Source: SAR86 cluster bacterium
GTDB taxonomy: Bacteria > Pseudomonadota > Gammaproteobacteria > Magnimaribacterales > D2472
Length of the DNA: 37,783 bases
Direction of reading: 5' to 3'
Assembly: GCA_029254395.1 (NCBI GenBank)
Contig: JAQWXQ010000037.1
Location: 1-37,783, forward strand
The notes beneath the pieces are model-generated. The model saw only the letters and a list, made by a program, of their open reading frames with translations. It had not been told where the DNA came from and searched no databases. The position numbers and the translations under genes are program-made. Position 1 is the stretch's first letter; each line of letters opens with the position of its first letter. Shown here in pieces: positions 7,957 to 19,000 of the stretch.

Positions 7957-9441
7957 ATGAATACATCATTACCATCATCAGAATTTTTAGGACACCCTAA
8001 AGGCCTTTTTGTTTGTTTTGCTACAGAAATGTGGGAGCGTTTTTCTTACTATGGGATGCGAGCGCTATTAATACTTTATCTTACTAAGCATTGGAATTTC
8101 TCTGATGCACAAAGTTATATTATTTATGGAGCTTATACGTCTTTAGTATATATCATGCCTGTTTTTGGTGGGATGTTAGCTGATAGAATTCTAGGTTCTC
8201 GAAAAGCAGTCACTTTTGGAGCTATTCTGCTTGTCTTAGGTCATACTGGCATGGCATTTGAAAGCAGCATCCAAATATTCTACCTATCTCTAGCATTGAT
8301 TATTTCTGGTGTAGGTTTTTTAAAGCCTAATATTTCAACAATGGTAGGTGCTTTGTACAAAGAAGGCGACCCTAGGCGTGATCCTGGATTTACAATTTTT
8401 TACATGGGTATCAACATAGGTGCATTCACTGCTTCTTTATTATGCGGTTATCTAGGGGAAACATATGGTTGGTCTTATGGCTTTGGTGCTGCAGGTGTAG
8501 GGATGCTTATTGGTTTATTTATATTCTTATGGGGACAAGAATATTTAGAAGGACATGCAGAGCCTACTAGCGACTTTTACAAGGAAACAAAATTTAATAT
8601 ATCTTACGAGAATTGGGCATATATTAGCGGCATAGCTATGGTAATTTTTTCTTATTTATTAATTCAAAATCAAGAAGTTGTTGGAAATCTTCTTGGTGGA
8701 TTTGGTGCAATATGCGTAGCATTTTGGTTGTTCTATGCCTTATTTAAATGCTCTGCAGAAGAGAGAGATAGGTTATTAGTTGTAGGAGTGCTTATTTTAT
8801 TTTCATTAATTTTTTGGGCTTTATTTGAACAAGCTGGTTCATCTTTAAACATTCTTACCGATAGGGGTGTTGACAGAACAATACTTGGATGGGCTGTACC
8901 TGCATCAATGTTTCAATCATTAAATGCATTCTTCATATTTACTCTTGCTCCAATTTTTGCATTTATGTGGCTTGCTCTATCTAAAAGAAATATAGAGCCT
9001 TCAACGCCACTCAAATTTGCTATTGGTATTATGTTTGTTGGTCTTGGTTTCTTAGTTCTTGTTTATGGCATGAATAATAGCACTGGGCTTCAAACTGGAG
9101 TTATCTGGATAATGCTTATTTATCTTCTTCATACAATCGGTGAACTATGCTTGTCTCCGGTAGGATTATCTTCAGTCACCAAGCTTTCACCACAAAGAAT
9201 AGTTGGCATGATGATGGGAATGTGGTTCTGCGCTTCTGCAGCTGGTAACTATGTTGCAGGCTTGATTGCAAGAGCTACAGCTAGTGAGGAAATGGCAGGC
9301 GAAGAGGTTATATTTTCAATAAATCAGAAAACTGCATTTATTGATGTGTATACAAGCGTTGGATTAATAGCGCTTACTGTAGGTGTCATTTTAGCACTGC
9401 TTTCACCTTTGCTTAAAAAGGGAATGCACGGTATAAATTGA
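7957..9441 (+). CDS. POT/PTR2 family proton-dependent peptide transporter
   Basis: Major-facilitator-type importer of the proton-dependent oligopeptide transporter family, expected to bring di- and tripeptides across the inner membrane with protons. The 494-residue protein shows the family signature ATEMWERFSYYGMRALL (residues about 22-38, containing the ExxERFxYYG motif used in proton coupling and peptide binding), the MFS loop GGMLADRILGSRKA, FYMGINIGAF and LCLSPVGLSSVTKL. Many evenly spaced hydrophobic segments agree with 12-14 helices. It is monocistronic, divergent from the RDD gene and convergent with dapE. Uptake of dissolved peptides fits a marine heterotroph and pairs functionally with PepA, but that link is inference. 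Confidence 0.93.
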   Translation: MNTSLPSSEFLGHPKGLFVCFATEMWERFSYYGMRALLILYLTKHWNFSDAQSYIIYGAYTSLVYIMPVFGGMLADRILGSRKAVTFGAILLVLGHTGMAFESSIQIFYLSLALIISGVGFLKPNISTMVGALYKEGDPRRDPGFTIFYMGINIGAFTASLLCGYLGETYGWSYGFGAAGVGMLIGLFIFLWGQEYLEGHAEPTSDFYKETKFNISYENWAYISGIAMVIFSYLLIQNQEVVGNLLGGFGAICVAFWLFYALFKCSAEERDRLLVVGVLILFSLIFWALFEQAGSSLNILTDRGVDRTILGWAVPASMFQSLNAFFIFTLAPIFAFMWLALSKRNIEPSTPLKFAIGIMFVGLGFLVLVYGMNNSTGLQTGVIWIMLIYLLHTIGELCLSPVGLSSVTKLSPQRIVGMMMGMWFCASAAGNYVAGLIARATASEEMAGEEVIFSINQKTAFIDVYTSVGLIALTVGVILALLSPLLKKGMHGIN

Positions 9442-9460
9442 TCAATATATTATAAGAAAA

Positions 9461-10579
9461 TTAGTTTAGCTCTCGAAGGACTTCAAGATATATTGCCTTT
9501 AGAGTTTCAAGATCTTTAACGCTGACACATTCGTCAATTTGATGAATTGTTTTGTTTAAAGGTCCAAGTTCAATAATTTCAGTATTCATTTTTGCAATAA
9601 ACCTTCCATCAGATGTGCCACCTTTTGCATTTTTATCCGCATCAATCCCAGTTTCTTTTTTTATTGATTTAACAACAATATCTTTCAAAGTACTGTCTGT
9701 TGTAAGGTATGGAAGTCCACTCAAATACCAATCAATATCATAGTCAAGATTTAATTCATGAAGTATTGATTCAAACTCATCTCTTAAAGAGCTTTCTGTA
9801 GATTCAGTAGAAAATCTAAAATTGAAGACCATATCTAAATGGCCAGGAACTACATTTTTAGCACCTGTACCAGATGCAATATTAGAAATTTGAAAGCTTG
9901 TAGGTTGAAAAATTGCATTTCCATTATCCCAGACTTTATTTTTTAATTGCACAATAAGATCGCTTGATAGAAATATTGGATTCTTAACATTTTCAGGATA
10001 GGCAATATGCCCCTGCTTACCTTTTACTCTTAGCTCACCGCTTAGCGAACCTCTTCTTCCAACTCTTATACTATCACCAAGTCTTTCATTAGAAGTTGGC
10101 TCACCGACAAGACAGTAATCAATCTCATCTGCTTTCTCAATCATATCGTCAACAATTCTATCTATAAAACCATCACATGCATTGCCTTCCTCATTGCTTG
10201 TAAGAAGAATAGAAATTCTATAATTGGGCTCCTTGTTTTCCTCAAGAAACTCTTCAACACTATCAAGAAAGGCTGCAATAGAACCCTTCATATCAGCAGT
10301 CCCTCTTCCATACATCATTCCATCCTCTATATGGGCTGAAAAGGGCGGATATGTCCAGTTTTCAACCGGCCCTGTTGGTACAACATCTGTATGACCTAAA
10401 AAACAAAAAAGTTTACCTTTGTCACCAAATGTCGCATATAAGTTCTCAACATTTAAATAGTTAATCCTTTCACAATTAAAGTTGAGCTTATTAAGGCGCT
10501 CCTCTATCAAATCAAAACAACCCATGTCTTTCGGAGATATTGATTCAATCTGTATAAGTTTTTGTAAAAAATTAATCAT
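9461..10579 (-). CDS. dapE: Succinyl-diaminopimelate desuccinylase
   Basis: Zinc-dependent M20-family hydrolase that removes succinate from N-succinyl-LL-diaminopimelate in the succinylase branch of lysine and peptidoglycan precursor synthesis. At 372 residues it matches the E. coli enzyme (375). Metal-binding motifs in order are LGHTDVVPTG, YGRGTADMKG and TSNEEG (with the catalytic Glu), and a C-terminal GGTSDGRF and KTIHQIDE region completes the site. The ATG at 10579 overlaps the end of dapD by 8 bases, so the two genes of the same pathway are translationally coupled. Confidence 0.96.
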   Translation of the reverse strand: MINFLQKLIQIESISPKDMGCFDLIEERLNKLNFNCERINYLNVENLYATFGDKGKLFCFLGHTDVVPTGPVENWTYPPFSAHIEDGMMYGRGTADMKGSIAAFLDSVEEFLEENKEPNYRISILLTSNEEGNACDGFIDRIVDDMIEKADEIDYCLVGEPTSNERLGDSIRVGRRGSLSGELRVKGKQGHIAYPENVKNPIFLSSDLIVQLKNKVWDNGNAIFQPTSFQISNIASGTGAKNVVPGHLDMVFNFRFSTESTESSLRDEFESILHELNLDYDIDWYLSGLPYLTTDSTLKDIVVKSIKKETGIDADKNAKGGTSDGRFIAKMNTEIIELGPLNKTIHQIDECVSVKDLETLKAIYLEVLRELN

Positions 10580-11480
10580 TTTTATGTAGGCTGTTATTTA
10601 GTTCTATGCTCTTTTTATTTGGCTTTGCTATTATTTTTCCATCAATAGAATGTCTTAAAAAAAGTATATTGTTTGCATACGATAAATCAGAGCCTTTCAC
10701 TATATCTAATTTATCCCCTTCTTCATTCTGTAATTCAATTTTTGATCCAGATGTAATATATAAACCAGCTTCTATAGTGCAATTATCACCCAATGGTATG
10801 CCTAGTCCAGAATTGGCACCAAGCAAGCAGCTCTCACCTATAGATATTTTTACATTATTTCCGCCTGAAAGAGTCCCCATGGTGCTACATCCTCCTCCTA
10901 GATCAGAATTATTTCCAACCACTACTCCAGCTGAAATTCTTCCTTCAATCATTGCACTTCCGAGGGTTCCTGCATTGAAGTTTACAAACCCCTCATGCAT
11001 TACCGTAGTTCCTTCAGACAAATAGGCTCCAAGCCTAACCCTGCTGGTATCAGCTATTCTTACATTTCTAGGAACAATATAATTAGTTAATTGTGGAAAT
11101 TTATCTAATGATACTAGGTGCAAGGGCTTACCCTCTAACTTTGATTTTAATAGCTCTTGATTAATTTCATCTACCGCAATAGGGCCTTTATTCGTCCATG
11201 CAACATTAGGCAAATGCTTAAACAAACCATCAAGATTAAGAGAGTTTGGCTTGAATACTTTATGCGATATCAAATGGAGTTTTAAATATGCCTCTTCAAC
11301 AGAGCTAATTGGGCTATCTAAATCATCAGAAGTTAAATGAAGATCTATTTTTTTAATAATTGATGATTCATCCACTTGAAATTCAATATCAAAATTTTTA
11401 GATTTGATGGCGTAAAAATGAACATCAAGGATCTTTCCAGCACTCGATGTAGAAGCAAAGCCTTTTGCATTAATTTCCAT
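10572..11480 (-). CDS. dapD: Tetrahydrodipicolinate N-succinyltransferase, long (Pseudomonas-like) type
   Basis: Transfers succinate from succinyl-CoA to tetrahydrodipicolinate, two steps before DapE. The 302-residue protein ends in a left-handed beta-helix of hexapeptide repeats, visible in residues of about 145-245 with VRLGAYLSEGTTVMHEGFVN and GCSTMGTLSGG. The larger N-terminal domain and this motif set resemble the Pseudomonas/actinobacterial DapD class rather than the 274-residue E. coli type. A perfect TATAAT ends six bases before its ATG, with no ribosome site, so it probably has its own leaderless transcript although it lies only 30 bases after glnD on the same strand. Confidence 0.93.
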   Translation of the reverse strand: MEINAKGFASTSSAGKILDVHFYAIKSKNFDIEFQVDESSIIKKIDLHLTSDDLDSPISSVEEAYLKLHLISHKVFKPNSLNLDGLFKHLPNVAWTNKGPIAVDEINQELLKSKLEGKPLHLVSLDKFPQLTNYIVPRNVRIADTSRVRLGAYLSEGTTVMHEGFVNFNAGTLGSAMIEGRISAGVVVGNNSDLGGGCSTMGTLSGGNNVKISIGESCLLGANSGLGIPLGDNCTIEAGLYITSGSKIELQNEEGDKLDIVKGSDLSYANNILFLRHSIDGKIIAKPNKKSIELNNSLHKND

Positions 11481-11486
11481 AAATAT

Positions 11487-11492
11487 ATTATA
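11487..11492 (-). promoter_or_regulatory. -10 box (TATAAT) for dapD-dapE
   Basis: On the minus strand a consensus TATAAT is followed by six bases and then the dapD ATG at 11480, placing the expected transcription start on the start codon. No Shine-Dalgarno sequence is present. A -35 at 17 bases would fall at about 11510-11515, within the glnD stop region, and is poor. Confidence 0.5.
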
Positions 11493-11510
11493 AGTTGAAC
11501 AATTAATAAT

Positions 11511-14024
11511 TTATATAATCTTTTCTAATACTGATGTAATTTTATTAATTTTTTTCTTAGATACGCTGGATAAAGTAAAATCCTCAACTTCAAAAGTATC
11601 CTCTACTTTTTCACCAAGAGTATTTATTCGTGCAGACTGTATCGAAATTCCATGCTCATTAAATGTCTTTGCAATTTTTACAAGAAGCCCGGTTGAGTTC
11701 AGAGCTTCAATAGTAAGTAGATTTTTTTTTCTATCAACATCCTCTATATTACTTATTCTGGACATATTCTTAAAAGCACTCTGTTTCACTTTTATTCTTG
11801 AGGCATTGTTTGAGGAGATAAATGTATCAAAATTCATGATTATTTTTTTTGTTATTGTATCTATTTCACTTTTCAGCAAAGGGTTGTCATGTGAGTGGAA
11901 TTTGGTGATAAAAGTATTGAGCGCTATTTTCTTATCAATACTTGTACTTATATTTGCATCAATAACCTCCAAGCCAACATTATCAAGCACTTCTACAAGT
12001 TTAAGAAACAAACCATCTGCATTATCAATATGTATAAATATTTCAAGATAATTATCGAAACATTTTCTGCAAGCAACCTTAATATCATTCTTAGATGAAG
12101 ACAGAACAAGCTTGCTTTGCCATAAGAGAGTTTCTGAAGAATGTTTGTTAAAAAAGACATCATCAAAATTTGACCAGATCGACTGTAAATATCTTAGATC
12201 TTCTTTTTTCAATGAGCTATAAACAAAATTTTGCCTATCCTTTGATATTTCTCTGGATGTTTTTATTGGCTCTTTGTTTAAAAATGATCTTGTTGTTAAG
12301 AATAAATCTTTAAGCAAACCATGCTTCCAGGCATTCCATAAACTTGGATTTGTTGATCTAATATCGTTAACAGTCAGGAGGTACAGGTAGTCTAATCTCT
12401 CAGTATTTAGAACAATATCTGCAAACTGAGATATAGTTTCTGGGTCACTGATATCTTGACGCTGGGAGATAGATGACATTTTTAAATGGTGAAGAACAAG
12501 CCATGAAATTAAATCTGAATCAGCTAGTGATAAACCCAGTCTCTCTGCAAAATCTCGGCTGATTTTTGCTCCAATTTCTGAGTGGTTGCCGCCTTTACCT
12601 TTTCCAAGATCATGAAATAAACCAGCAATATAAAGTATTTCTATCTTTGGTATTTTTCTTATAAGCTCATTCTCGAGCTTAAACTCATCTGAGTAAGTAA
12701 TTTTCATTTGACGCATACTTCTCATTACTTTAAATGTATGCTCGTCAACTGTGTATATGTGAAATAAATCAAACTGCATCTGACCAACTATTTCAGCAAA
12801 ATCTGGAATATATGATTGTAAAACACCCACGTTCTTCATCGTTCTTAAGATCGATGATAGGTTTTGCTCAGACTTAAGGATTTGAATAAATTTTTTAGAT
12901 ATAACCCTGTCTTGTTTAAATGATTTGTTAATTAACTTATTAGATTTCTTTAAAGCATAGATTGATTTTGAATTGATTTCATTAATCTTTTTGTGTTTAC
13001 CAAGCTCAATAAATATATCAAATATCAACTCCCTGTTATCAATACTCAAATCAAGATCTAAAAATCCAATTTGATTATTTTTAACAAAAAAAGAGCCTTT
13101 TTTTCTTTTAATACCTATTGAGCTTTGCTCATTAAATATTTGTGAAACCATTTCATTAAAACTTAGAATATTTTGAACATGAAAGTAGAAACTCTTCATA
13201 ACTAACTCTACTTTGTCTTTATAGTTTAAGTTTTTCGTTATTGCCTGTTTTGCTATATCTATCTGGGATTCAAAGTTAAGCCTATTTTTATTTTTTGTAC
13301 AAATATTTGTTGCGTATCTTAAAGTTTTTATAAATTCATAAGAAATCACAACCGAGTTAAAATCTTCCTTGAAATCATCAGACGATCTAATTTCTTTGAA
13401 GCTACTTAAACCAAAACAATAATTAAGAATCCATTCTGAATTATGAAAATCTCGCATGGTTCCTGGAGACTCTTTCAGATCTGGCTCTAAACTGAGAGCA
13501 GAGGAGTCAAATGATAGATGTCTATGTAATTTTTCATCACACTTAGCTTTGAAATATCTTCTCTTTGTCCAAGCTTGGGCAATAATTTTTTGTATTTTTT
13601 CATACTCCTTATTTTCTGAGACTAAGGGTCTTATAGTTAAATAAGCTGTAAGCTCTTTAGGATCCTCTTTCACTATCTTTTTCAATTCATTCATTGACCT
13701 TACAGAGCAACCAATTTTGTATCCCGAATCCCACATTGATGCTATGAAAGTTTCGAGTTGAGGCACCTTGCTTTCATCTTTATTTTTTTTAATGATGGAA
13801 ATATCTACATCAGAAGATGGAAACATTTCTTTTTTACCAAATCCACCTATTGCATAAAGAGAATAATTATCATGCAAGCCTGCTAATTTAAAATCACTTT
13901 TAATTTTACTTTCAATAGAAGCGCATATCCTATGAAGATAATTATCTGTTTGTATTGGGTCCGAATATATTGATGAGAAATTGTCCCAGAATTCTTTATT
14001 TATATGGGCAATTTCCTCTGTCAT
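11511..14024 (-). CDS. glnD: Bifunctional [protein-PII] uridylyltransferase / uridylyl-removing enzyme
   Basis: Primary glutamine sensor that adds UMP to PII proteins under nitrogen limitation and removes it when glutamine is plentiful. Domains in order: nucleotidyltransferase with GGFGKKEMFPSSDVD (catalytic Asp72 and Asp74), a helical linker domain, an HD hydrolase domain with FHDLGKGKGGNHSEIGA (His471, Asp472), and two C-terminal ACT domains (about residues 650-720 and 765-837) for glutamine sensing. At 837 residues it is somewhat shorter than E. coli GlnD (890), but every domain is present. Its ATG overlaps the map stop codon in an ATGA junction, so translation is coupled. No PII gene lies in this window. 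Confidence 0.96.
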   Translation of the reverse strand: MTEEIAHINKEFWDNFSSIYSDPIQTDNYLHRICASIESKIKSDFKLAGLHDNYSLYAIGGFGKKEMFPSSDVDISIIKKNKDESKVPQLETFIASMWDSGYKIGCSVRSMNELKKIVKEDPKELTAYLTIRPLVSENKEYEKIQKIIAQAWTKRRYFKAKCDEKLHRHLSFDSSALSLEPDLKESPGTMRDFHNSEWILNYCFGLSSFKEIRSSDDFKEDFNSVVISYEFIKTLRYATNICTKNKNRLNFESQIDIAKQAITKNLNYKDKVELVMKSFYFHVQNILSFNEMVSQIFNEQSSIGIKRKKGSFFVKNNQIGFLDLDLSIDNRELIFDIFIELGKHKKINEINSKSIYALKKSNKLINKSFKQDRVISKKFIQILKSEQNLSSILRTMKNVGVLQSYIPDFAEIVGQMQFDLFHIYTVDEHTFKVMRSMRQMKITYSDEFKLENELIRKIPKIEILYIAGLFHDLGKGKGGNHSEIGAKISRDFAERLGLSLADSDLISWLVLHHLKMSSISQRQDISDPETISQFADIVLNTERLDYLYLLTVNDIRSTNPSLWNAWKHGLLKDLFLTTRSFLNKEPIKTSREISKDRQNFVYSSLKKEDLRYLQSIWSNFDDVFFNKHSSETLLWQSKLVLSSSKNDIKVACRKCFDNYLEIFIHIDNADGLFLKLVEVLDNVGLEVIDANISTSIDKKIALNTFITKFHSHDNPLLKSEIDTITKKIIMNFDTFISSNNASRIKVKQSAFKNMSRISNIEDVDRKKNLLTIEALNSTGLLVKIAKTFNEHGISIQSARINTLGEKVEDTFEVEDFTLSSVSKKKINKITSVLEKII

Positions 14025-14791
14025 ATCGACTCTTCTGATCTTTTCGTGAGAACCTCAACACCATCACTTGTAACAGCCAAAGTATGTTCCCACTGAGCAG
14101 AGTTTCGACCATCTTTGGTCTCAACAGTCCAACCATCACTTAACGATTTTGAATACTTAGAGCCTTGGTTAATCATAGGCTCTATAGTGAAGCACATGCC
14201 TTCTTTGAGCTGAACCCCAGTATTGGGGGTCCCATAATGTAAAACTTGTGGTTCCTCATGATAAACGGTACCAATGCCATGCCCACAATAATCTTCAACA
14301 ACAGAGTAATAATTTGATTCAGCATGTTTCTGAATGATATGGCCTATATCTCCAAGATAGGCCCCAGGCTTTACTAGCTTTATTGCTTTGTATAGACACT
14401 CTTGAGTTACTTTTACCAGTCTTTCATTATGCGGTTGACATTTTCCTACTAAAAACATTTTTGATGTATCGCCATGCCATCCATCTTTTATAACTGTTAC
14501 GTCTATATTTAAAATATCACCATTTTTTAAAATTTTATTTTTATCTGGTATGCCATGACATATAACCTGATTTACACTTGAACAAATTGTTTTCTCATAA
14601 CCTCTATAACCAACATTGGCTGGTATAGTCTTCTGCACTTCCGTGATGTATTTGAAGCATATGTCATCGAGTTCTCCTGTTGAAACCCCAGGAATAACAT
14701 ATGGTGTAATCATTTCAAGAACTTCTGCAGCCAATTTACCAGCAATCCTCATTTTATTAATTTCTTCTTTATTTTTTATTGTTATTTTCAT
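14021..14791 (-). CDS. map: Methionine aminopeptidase, type I
   Basis: Removes initiator methionine from nascent proteins in the cytoplasm. At 256 residues it is a type Ia enzyme. Its metal and catalytic residues fall on E. coli numbering: Asp97 in NIDVTV, Asp108 in HGDTSKMF, His171 in CGHGIGT, and the two Glu residues in FTIEPMI and AQWEHTLA. It overlaps glnD by four bases, giving the order map-glnD-dapD seen in E. coli. In E. coli map is divergent from rpsB, whereas here it is divergent from carA. No strong ribosome site precedes the ATG; only GAGA about eight bases upstream. Confidence 0.97.
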   Translation of the reverse strand: MKITIKNKEEINKMRIAGKLAAEVLEMITPYVIPGVSTGELDDICFKYITEVQKTIPANVGYRGYEKTICSSVNQVICHGIPDKNKILKNGDILNIDVTVIKDGWHGDTSKMFLVGKCQPHNERLVKVTQECLYKAIKLVKPGAYLGDIGHIIQKHAESNYYSVVEDYCGHGIGTVYHEEPQVLHYGTPNTGVQLKEGMCFTIEPMINQGSKYSKSLSDGWTVETKDGRNSAQWEHTLAVTSDGVEVLTKRSEESI

Positions 14792-14901
14792 TTTTTTTCT
14801 CAGAAAAACATAGACATAAAGCCACTAAGTCTATAAAGTACAATTTTAATGCTAGCTTATAATTTTAGCCCATTAAAATCCGAAATATCTTCTATAAAAG
14901 T

Positions 14902-14935
14902 TCCCTTTTCTATTTTACCTAAACCTCTCAAGGGG
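14902..14935 (+). promoter_or_regulatory. Possible hairpin over the carA ribosome-binding site
   Basis: AAGGGG at 14930-14935 is the Shine-Dalgarno sequence for carA, eight bases before the ATG. TCCCTT at 14902-14907 can pair with all of it (five Watson-Crick pairs plus one G-U), with a 22-base loop. The rest of the 152-base map/carA gap is AT-rich; a TATAAT occurs at 14858-14863 but lacks a recognisable -35. Confidence 0.3.
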
Positions 14936-14943
14936 TCATTATA

Positions 14944-16065
14944 ATGCCATTTAATTCTATATTAGCACTAGAAGATGGAACAATTTTTTATGGAGAGGGT
15001 TTTGGTAGTGAGATTGTTGATGTTGGAGAAATTGTCTTTAATACTTCGATGTCAGGCTATCAAGAAATAATTACAGATCCCTCCTATAAAAAACAAATTA
15101 TTACATTTACCCACCCACACATTGGAAATACTGGGATTAATATTGAAGATTATGAATCAGAAAAAATTCATGCATGTGGAATAATTGTTAAAGACTTTTG
15201 TTTAAAGCCATCCAATTGGAGAAGCTCCCAATCATTAGAAGACTTTCTCATTAAAAATCATTCAATGGCTATCTCTGGCATTGATACAAGAAATCTAACA
15301 GCACTCATTAGAGAAAAGGGTTCTATGGGTTGCTGTATAGGATCGCTCAACAAAATAACAAAAGATGAAGCCATAAAGAAAGCGCAAAATTTTTCTGGCC
15401 TATCTGGGTTGGATCTTGCAAAAGAAGTATCCTCTAAAGATCCCTATGGCTGGATTGAAGGTACTTGGCCCGATTATCTTGAAAGTAACAAAGATCTTAA
15501 CGTAGTTGCTTATGATTTTGGCATCAAAAAAAATATCTTAAGGTTGTTAGCTGATTCAGATGGAAAGGTTGATGTGGTGAATGCAAAAACATCTTTTGAA
15601 GATGTGATGAAAAAATCTCCAAATGGAATTTTTCTTTCAAATGGCCCTGGTGATCCAGAGCCATGCACATATGCAATCGATAATATTAAGTTATTCTTAA
15701 AATCAGGAATACCAATATTTGGAATTTGCTTAGGCCATCAACTTTTATCAATTGCAGCCGGGGCTTCAACCTATAAAATGAAGTTTGGACATCATGGGGC
15801 AAACCATCCTGTTCAAGATTTATCAACCAATGAGGTTTTTATTACTAGCCAAAATCATGGTTTTGCTGTCAATGGTGAAACACTGCCAGATAATATTACT
15901 AAAACTCATATCTCTTTATTTGATAATTCTCTTCAAGGTATAGAGTTTACAGACAAGCCTGCATTTAGTTTTCAAGGGCATCCAGAAGCAAGTCCAGGGC
16001 CTCAAGAAATACAAGTACTTTTTAAAAAATTTAAATTATTGGTGGAAGAGCATGCCAAAGCGTAA
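14944..16065 (+). CDS. carA: Carbamoyl-phosphate synthase small (glutaminase) subunit
   Basis: Hydrolyses glutamine and passes ammonia to CarB for carbamoyl phosphate, the precursor of arginine and pyrimidines. The 373-residue protein has the CarA-specific N-terminal domain and a C-terminal class I amidotransferase domain with FGICLGHQ (nucleophile Cys262) and [11 protein letters not shown] (His346, Glu348), offset by seven from E. coli. The ATG at 14944 has a good AGGGG ribosome site. It overlaps carB by 14 bases, so subunit production is coupled. I see no clear ArgR or PurR operator in the leader. Confidence 0.97.
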   Translation: MPFNSILALEDGTIFYGEGFGSEIVDVGEIVFNTSMSGYQEIITDPSYKKQIITFTHPHIGNTGINIEDYESEKIHACGIIVKDFCLKPSNWRSSQSLEDFLIKNHSMAISGIDTRNLTALIREKGSMGCCIGSLNKITKDEAIKKAQNFSGLSGLDLAKEVSSKDPYGWIEGTWPDYLESNKDLNVVAYDFGIKKNILRLLADSDGKVDVVNAKTSFEDVMKKSPNGIFLSNGPGDPEPCTYAIDNIKLFLKSGIPIFGICLGHQLLSIAAGASTYKMKFGHHGANHPVQDLSTNEVFITSQNHGFAVNGETLPDNITKTHISLFDNSLQGIEFTDKPAFSFQGHPEASPGPQEIQVLFKKFKLLVEEHAKA

Positions 16066-19000
16066 GGATATATCCTCAATATTAATAATTGGAGCAGGTC
16101 CAATTATTATTGGGCAAGCATGCGAGTTTGATTATTCCGGAGCTCAGGCTTGCAAGGCGCTTAAAGAAGAAGGATTCAGAGTAATTCTTGTTAACTCTAA
16201 TCCCGCAACAATCATGACTGACCCATTGTTAGCAGATGCAACATACGTTGAGCCTATTCATTGGAAATCAGTCGAAAAAATTATTGAGAAGGAAAAACCT
16301 GATGCAATATTGCCAACAATGGGTGGGCAAACAGCCTTAAATACTGCTCTGTCTCTTGCAAAAGAGGGAGTTCTTGAAAAGCACGGCGTCATTCTTATTG
16401 GTGCAAATAAAGAAGCTATTGATAAGGCCGAAGACAGAGAGCTTTTTGATAAAACTATGAAATCAATAAATATTGATACACCAAATTCTGGCATTGCTCA
16501 TTCAATGGAAGACGCTCTAAGTGTCCAAGAAAGAATAGGCTTCCCTTGCATAATTAGACCCTCATTTACCATGGGAGGTACGGGAGGCGGAATTGCTTAC
16601 AATATCAATGAGTTTAAAAAAATATGCGAAAAAGGTCTTGAATTATCTCCAACAACAGAATTGCTAATAGACGAGTCTTTGATTGGTTGGAAAGAATATG
16701 AGATGGAGGTTGTGCGAGACAAAAATGATAATTGCATCATAATTTGTTCAATTGAAAATCTTGACCCAATGGGAGTTCACACTGGCGATTCAATCACAAT
16801 CGCCCCTGCGCAAACTTTGACTGATAAAGAGTATCAAATAATGCGTAATGCTTCATTTAAGATTCTTAGAGAAATAGGTGTTGAGACTGGAGGCTCTAAT
16901 GTTCAGTTTGCTGTGAATCCAGAAAATGGAAAAATGGTAGTAATTGAAATGAATCCGAGGGTGAGCAGATCCTCTGCGCTTGCATCAAAAGCTACTGGAT
17001 TTCCAATTGCTAAAGTAGCTGCTTTATTGTCAGTCGGATTTACACTAGATGAGCTTAAGAATGATATTACAGGTGGCCTTACTCCTGCATCATTTGAACC
17101 AAGTATAGATTACATAGTTACAAAGATACCTAAATTTGCTTTTGAAAAATTCCCGCAAGCTAATTCAAGGCTTACAACACAAATGAAATCAGTTGGTGAG
17201 GTAATGGCAATTGGAGGCAATTTCCAAGAGTCTTTGCAAAAAGCAATTTGCAGTATGGAAGAGGATCTTGATGGCTTAAACTCAATCATTGATATAGAAA
17301 ATCCTGATTCAGAAAACGAGCTTAAGTATCAACTATCATTTCCCGGCCCCAGTAGAATTTTTTATGTCACTGACGCTATGAGAAAAGGATGGAGTAATGA
17401 AAAAATTTATAGTCTTACAAAAATAGATTATTGGTTCTTAGATCAAATATCTGAACTTATAAAAATAGAAAAATCACTTATAAATAAAAACATAGAAACT
17501 TTTGAAAAAAACGACTTACTTTACCTCAAGAAAAAAGGTTTTTCTGACTCTAGGTTAGCGCATTTAACTAACTCTAGCCAAAAAGATATAAGAGAGCTCA
17601 GAAAAGTGATGAACGTTCTGCCAATATTTAAGAGAGTGGATACTTGTGCGGCTGAGTTCTCAACTTCAACATGTTACATGTATTCTTCATATGGCGATCA
17701 ATGCGAAAGTAGCCCAACTAAAAATAAAAAAATAATGGTTCTGGGAAGCGGCCCTAATAGAATTGGTCAGGGTATTGAGTTTGATTATTGTTGTGTTCAT
17801 GCCTCGCTTGCAATGCAAGAAGAAGGTATAGAATCAATAATGGTAAATTGTAATCCTGAAACTGTTTCTACAGACTTTGATATTTCAGACAGACTTTATT
17901 TTGAACCAATTACTTCTGAAAAAATTCTAGACATTATTGATGTTGAGTCGCCTGATGGCGTAATAATTCAATTTGGTGGCCAAACGCCGCTTAAGCTCGC
18001 TGATACACTTGCTGAAAAAGGAATAAAAATACTTGGCACCGATGTTGATGCCATTGATAGATCTGAGGACAGAGAGAGGTTTCAGGAGCTTGTCGAAAAG
18101 CTTGAGTTAACTCAGCCAAATAATGCAACTGTTAAAAATAAAGAAGAGGCTTTAAAGGCTTCGGAAAAAATTGGATTTCCAATTGTTGTAAGGCCATCTT
18201 ATGTTCTCGGAGGAAGAGCTATGCAGCTCGTTCATAATACAAATGAACTTGACTCTTATTTAACCAATGCCGTTGAAGTTTCTAATAGCAAGCCTGTTCT
18301 GCTAGATAGGTATTTAACAGACGCAGTAGAGGTGGATGTTGATGTTGTGTCTGATGGGACAAATATCCAAATAGGAGGGATACTTCAGCATATAGAACAA
18401 GCAGGAATACACTCAGGAGACTCAGCATGCTCTCTCCCTCCATACAGTTTATCCGCTGATATCCAGAAACGTATTGGAGATCAAGCTATTAAAATTGCAA
18501 ATGAATTGAGTATTGTAGGGCTTATGAATATTCAGTTTGCAGTAAAGGACAATGAAATATTTATTATTGAAGTAAACCCACGAGCTTCAAGAACGGTTCC
18601 TTTTATCTCTAAAGCCATTGGGCATTCTCTTGTAAAAGCTGCATCAAAATCAATGATAGGAAAATCTCTTATCGATCAAGAATTTTCTGCAAAACTTCCA
18701 GATGATTTATTTTTTGTTAAAGAGGCTGTGCTTCCATTTGATAAATTCCCTTTGGTAGACCCAATACTTGGTCCAGAAATGAAGTCCACTGGTGAGGTGA
18801 TGGGAATAGGAAGAAACTTTGGTGAAGCCTATGCAAAAGCACAAAAAGGAGCAGGAAAAAATATTCCATTAGGCGGTGATGTATTTATAAGTGTTAAGGA
18901 TGCTGACAAAAAATACTTAGACGAGTTAATACCTTTAATTATTGGAAATAATTTCAATTTAATTGCTACAGGCGGGACAGCTGAATACATTTTAAATTTG

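Noticed and set aside
14858-14863. TATAAT as the carA promoter
   Set aside because: No -35 or extended -10 sequence is nearby in this AT-rich gap, so I did not list it as a promoter feature.
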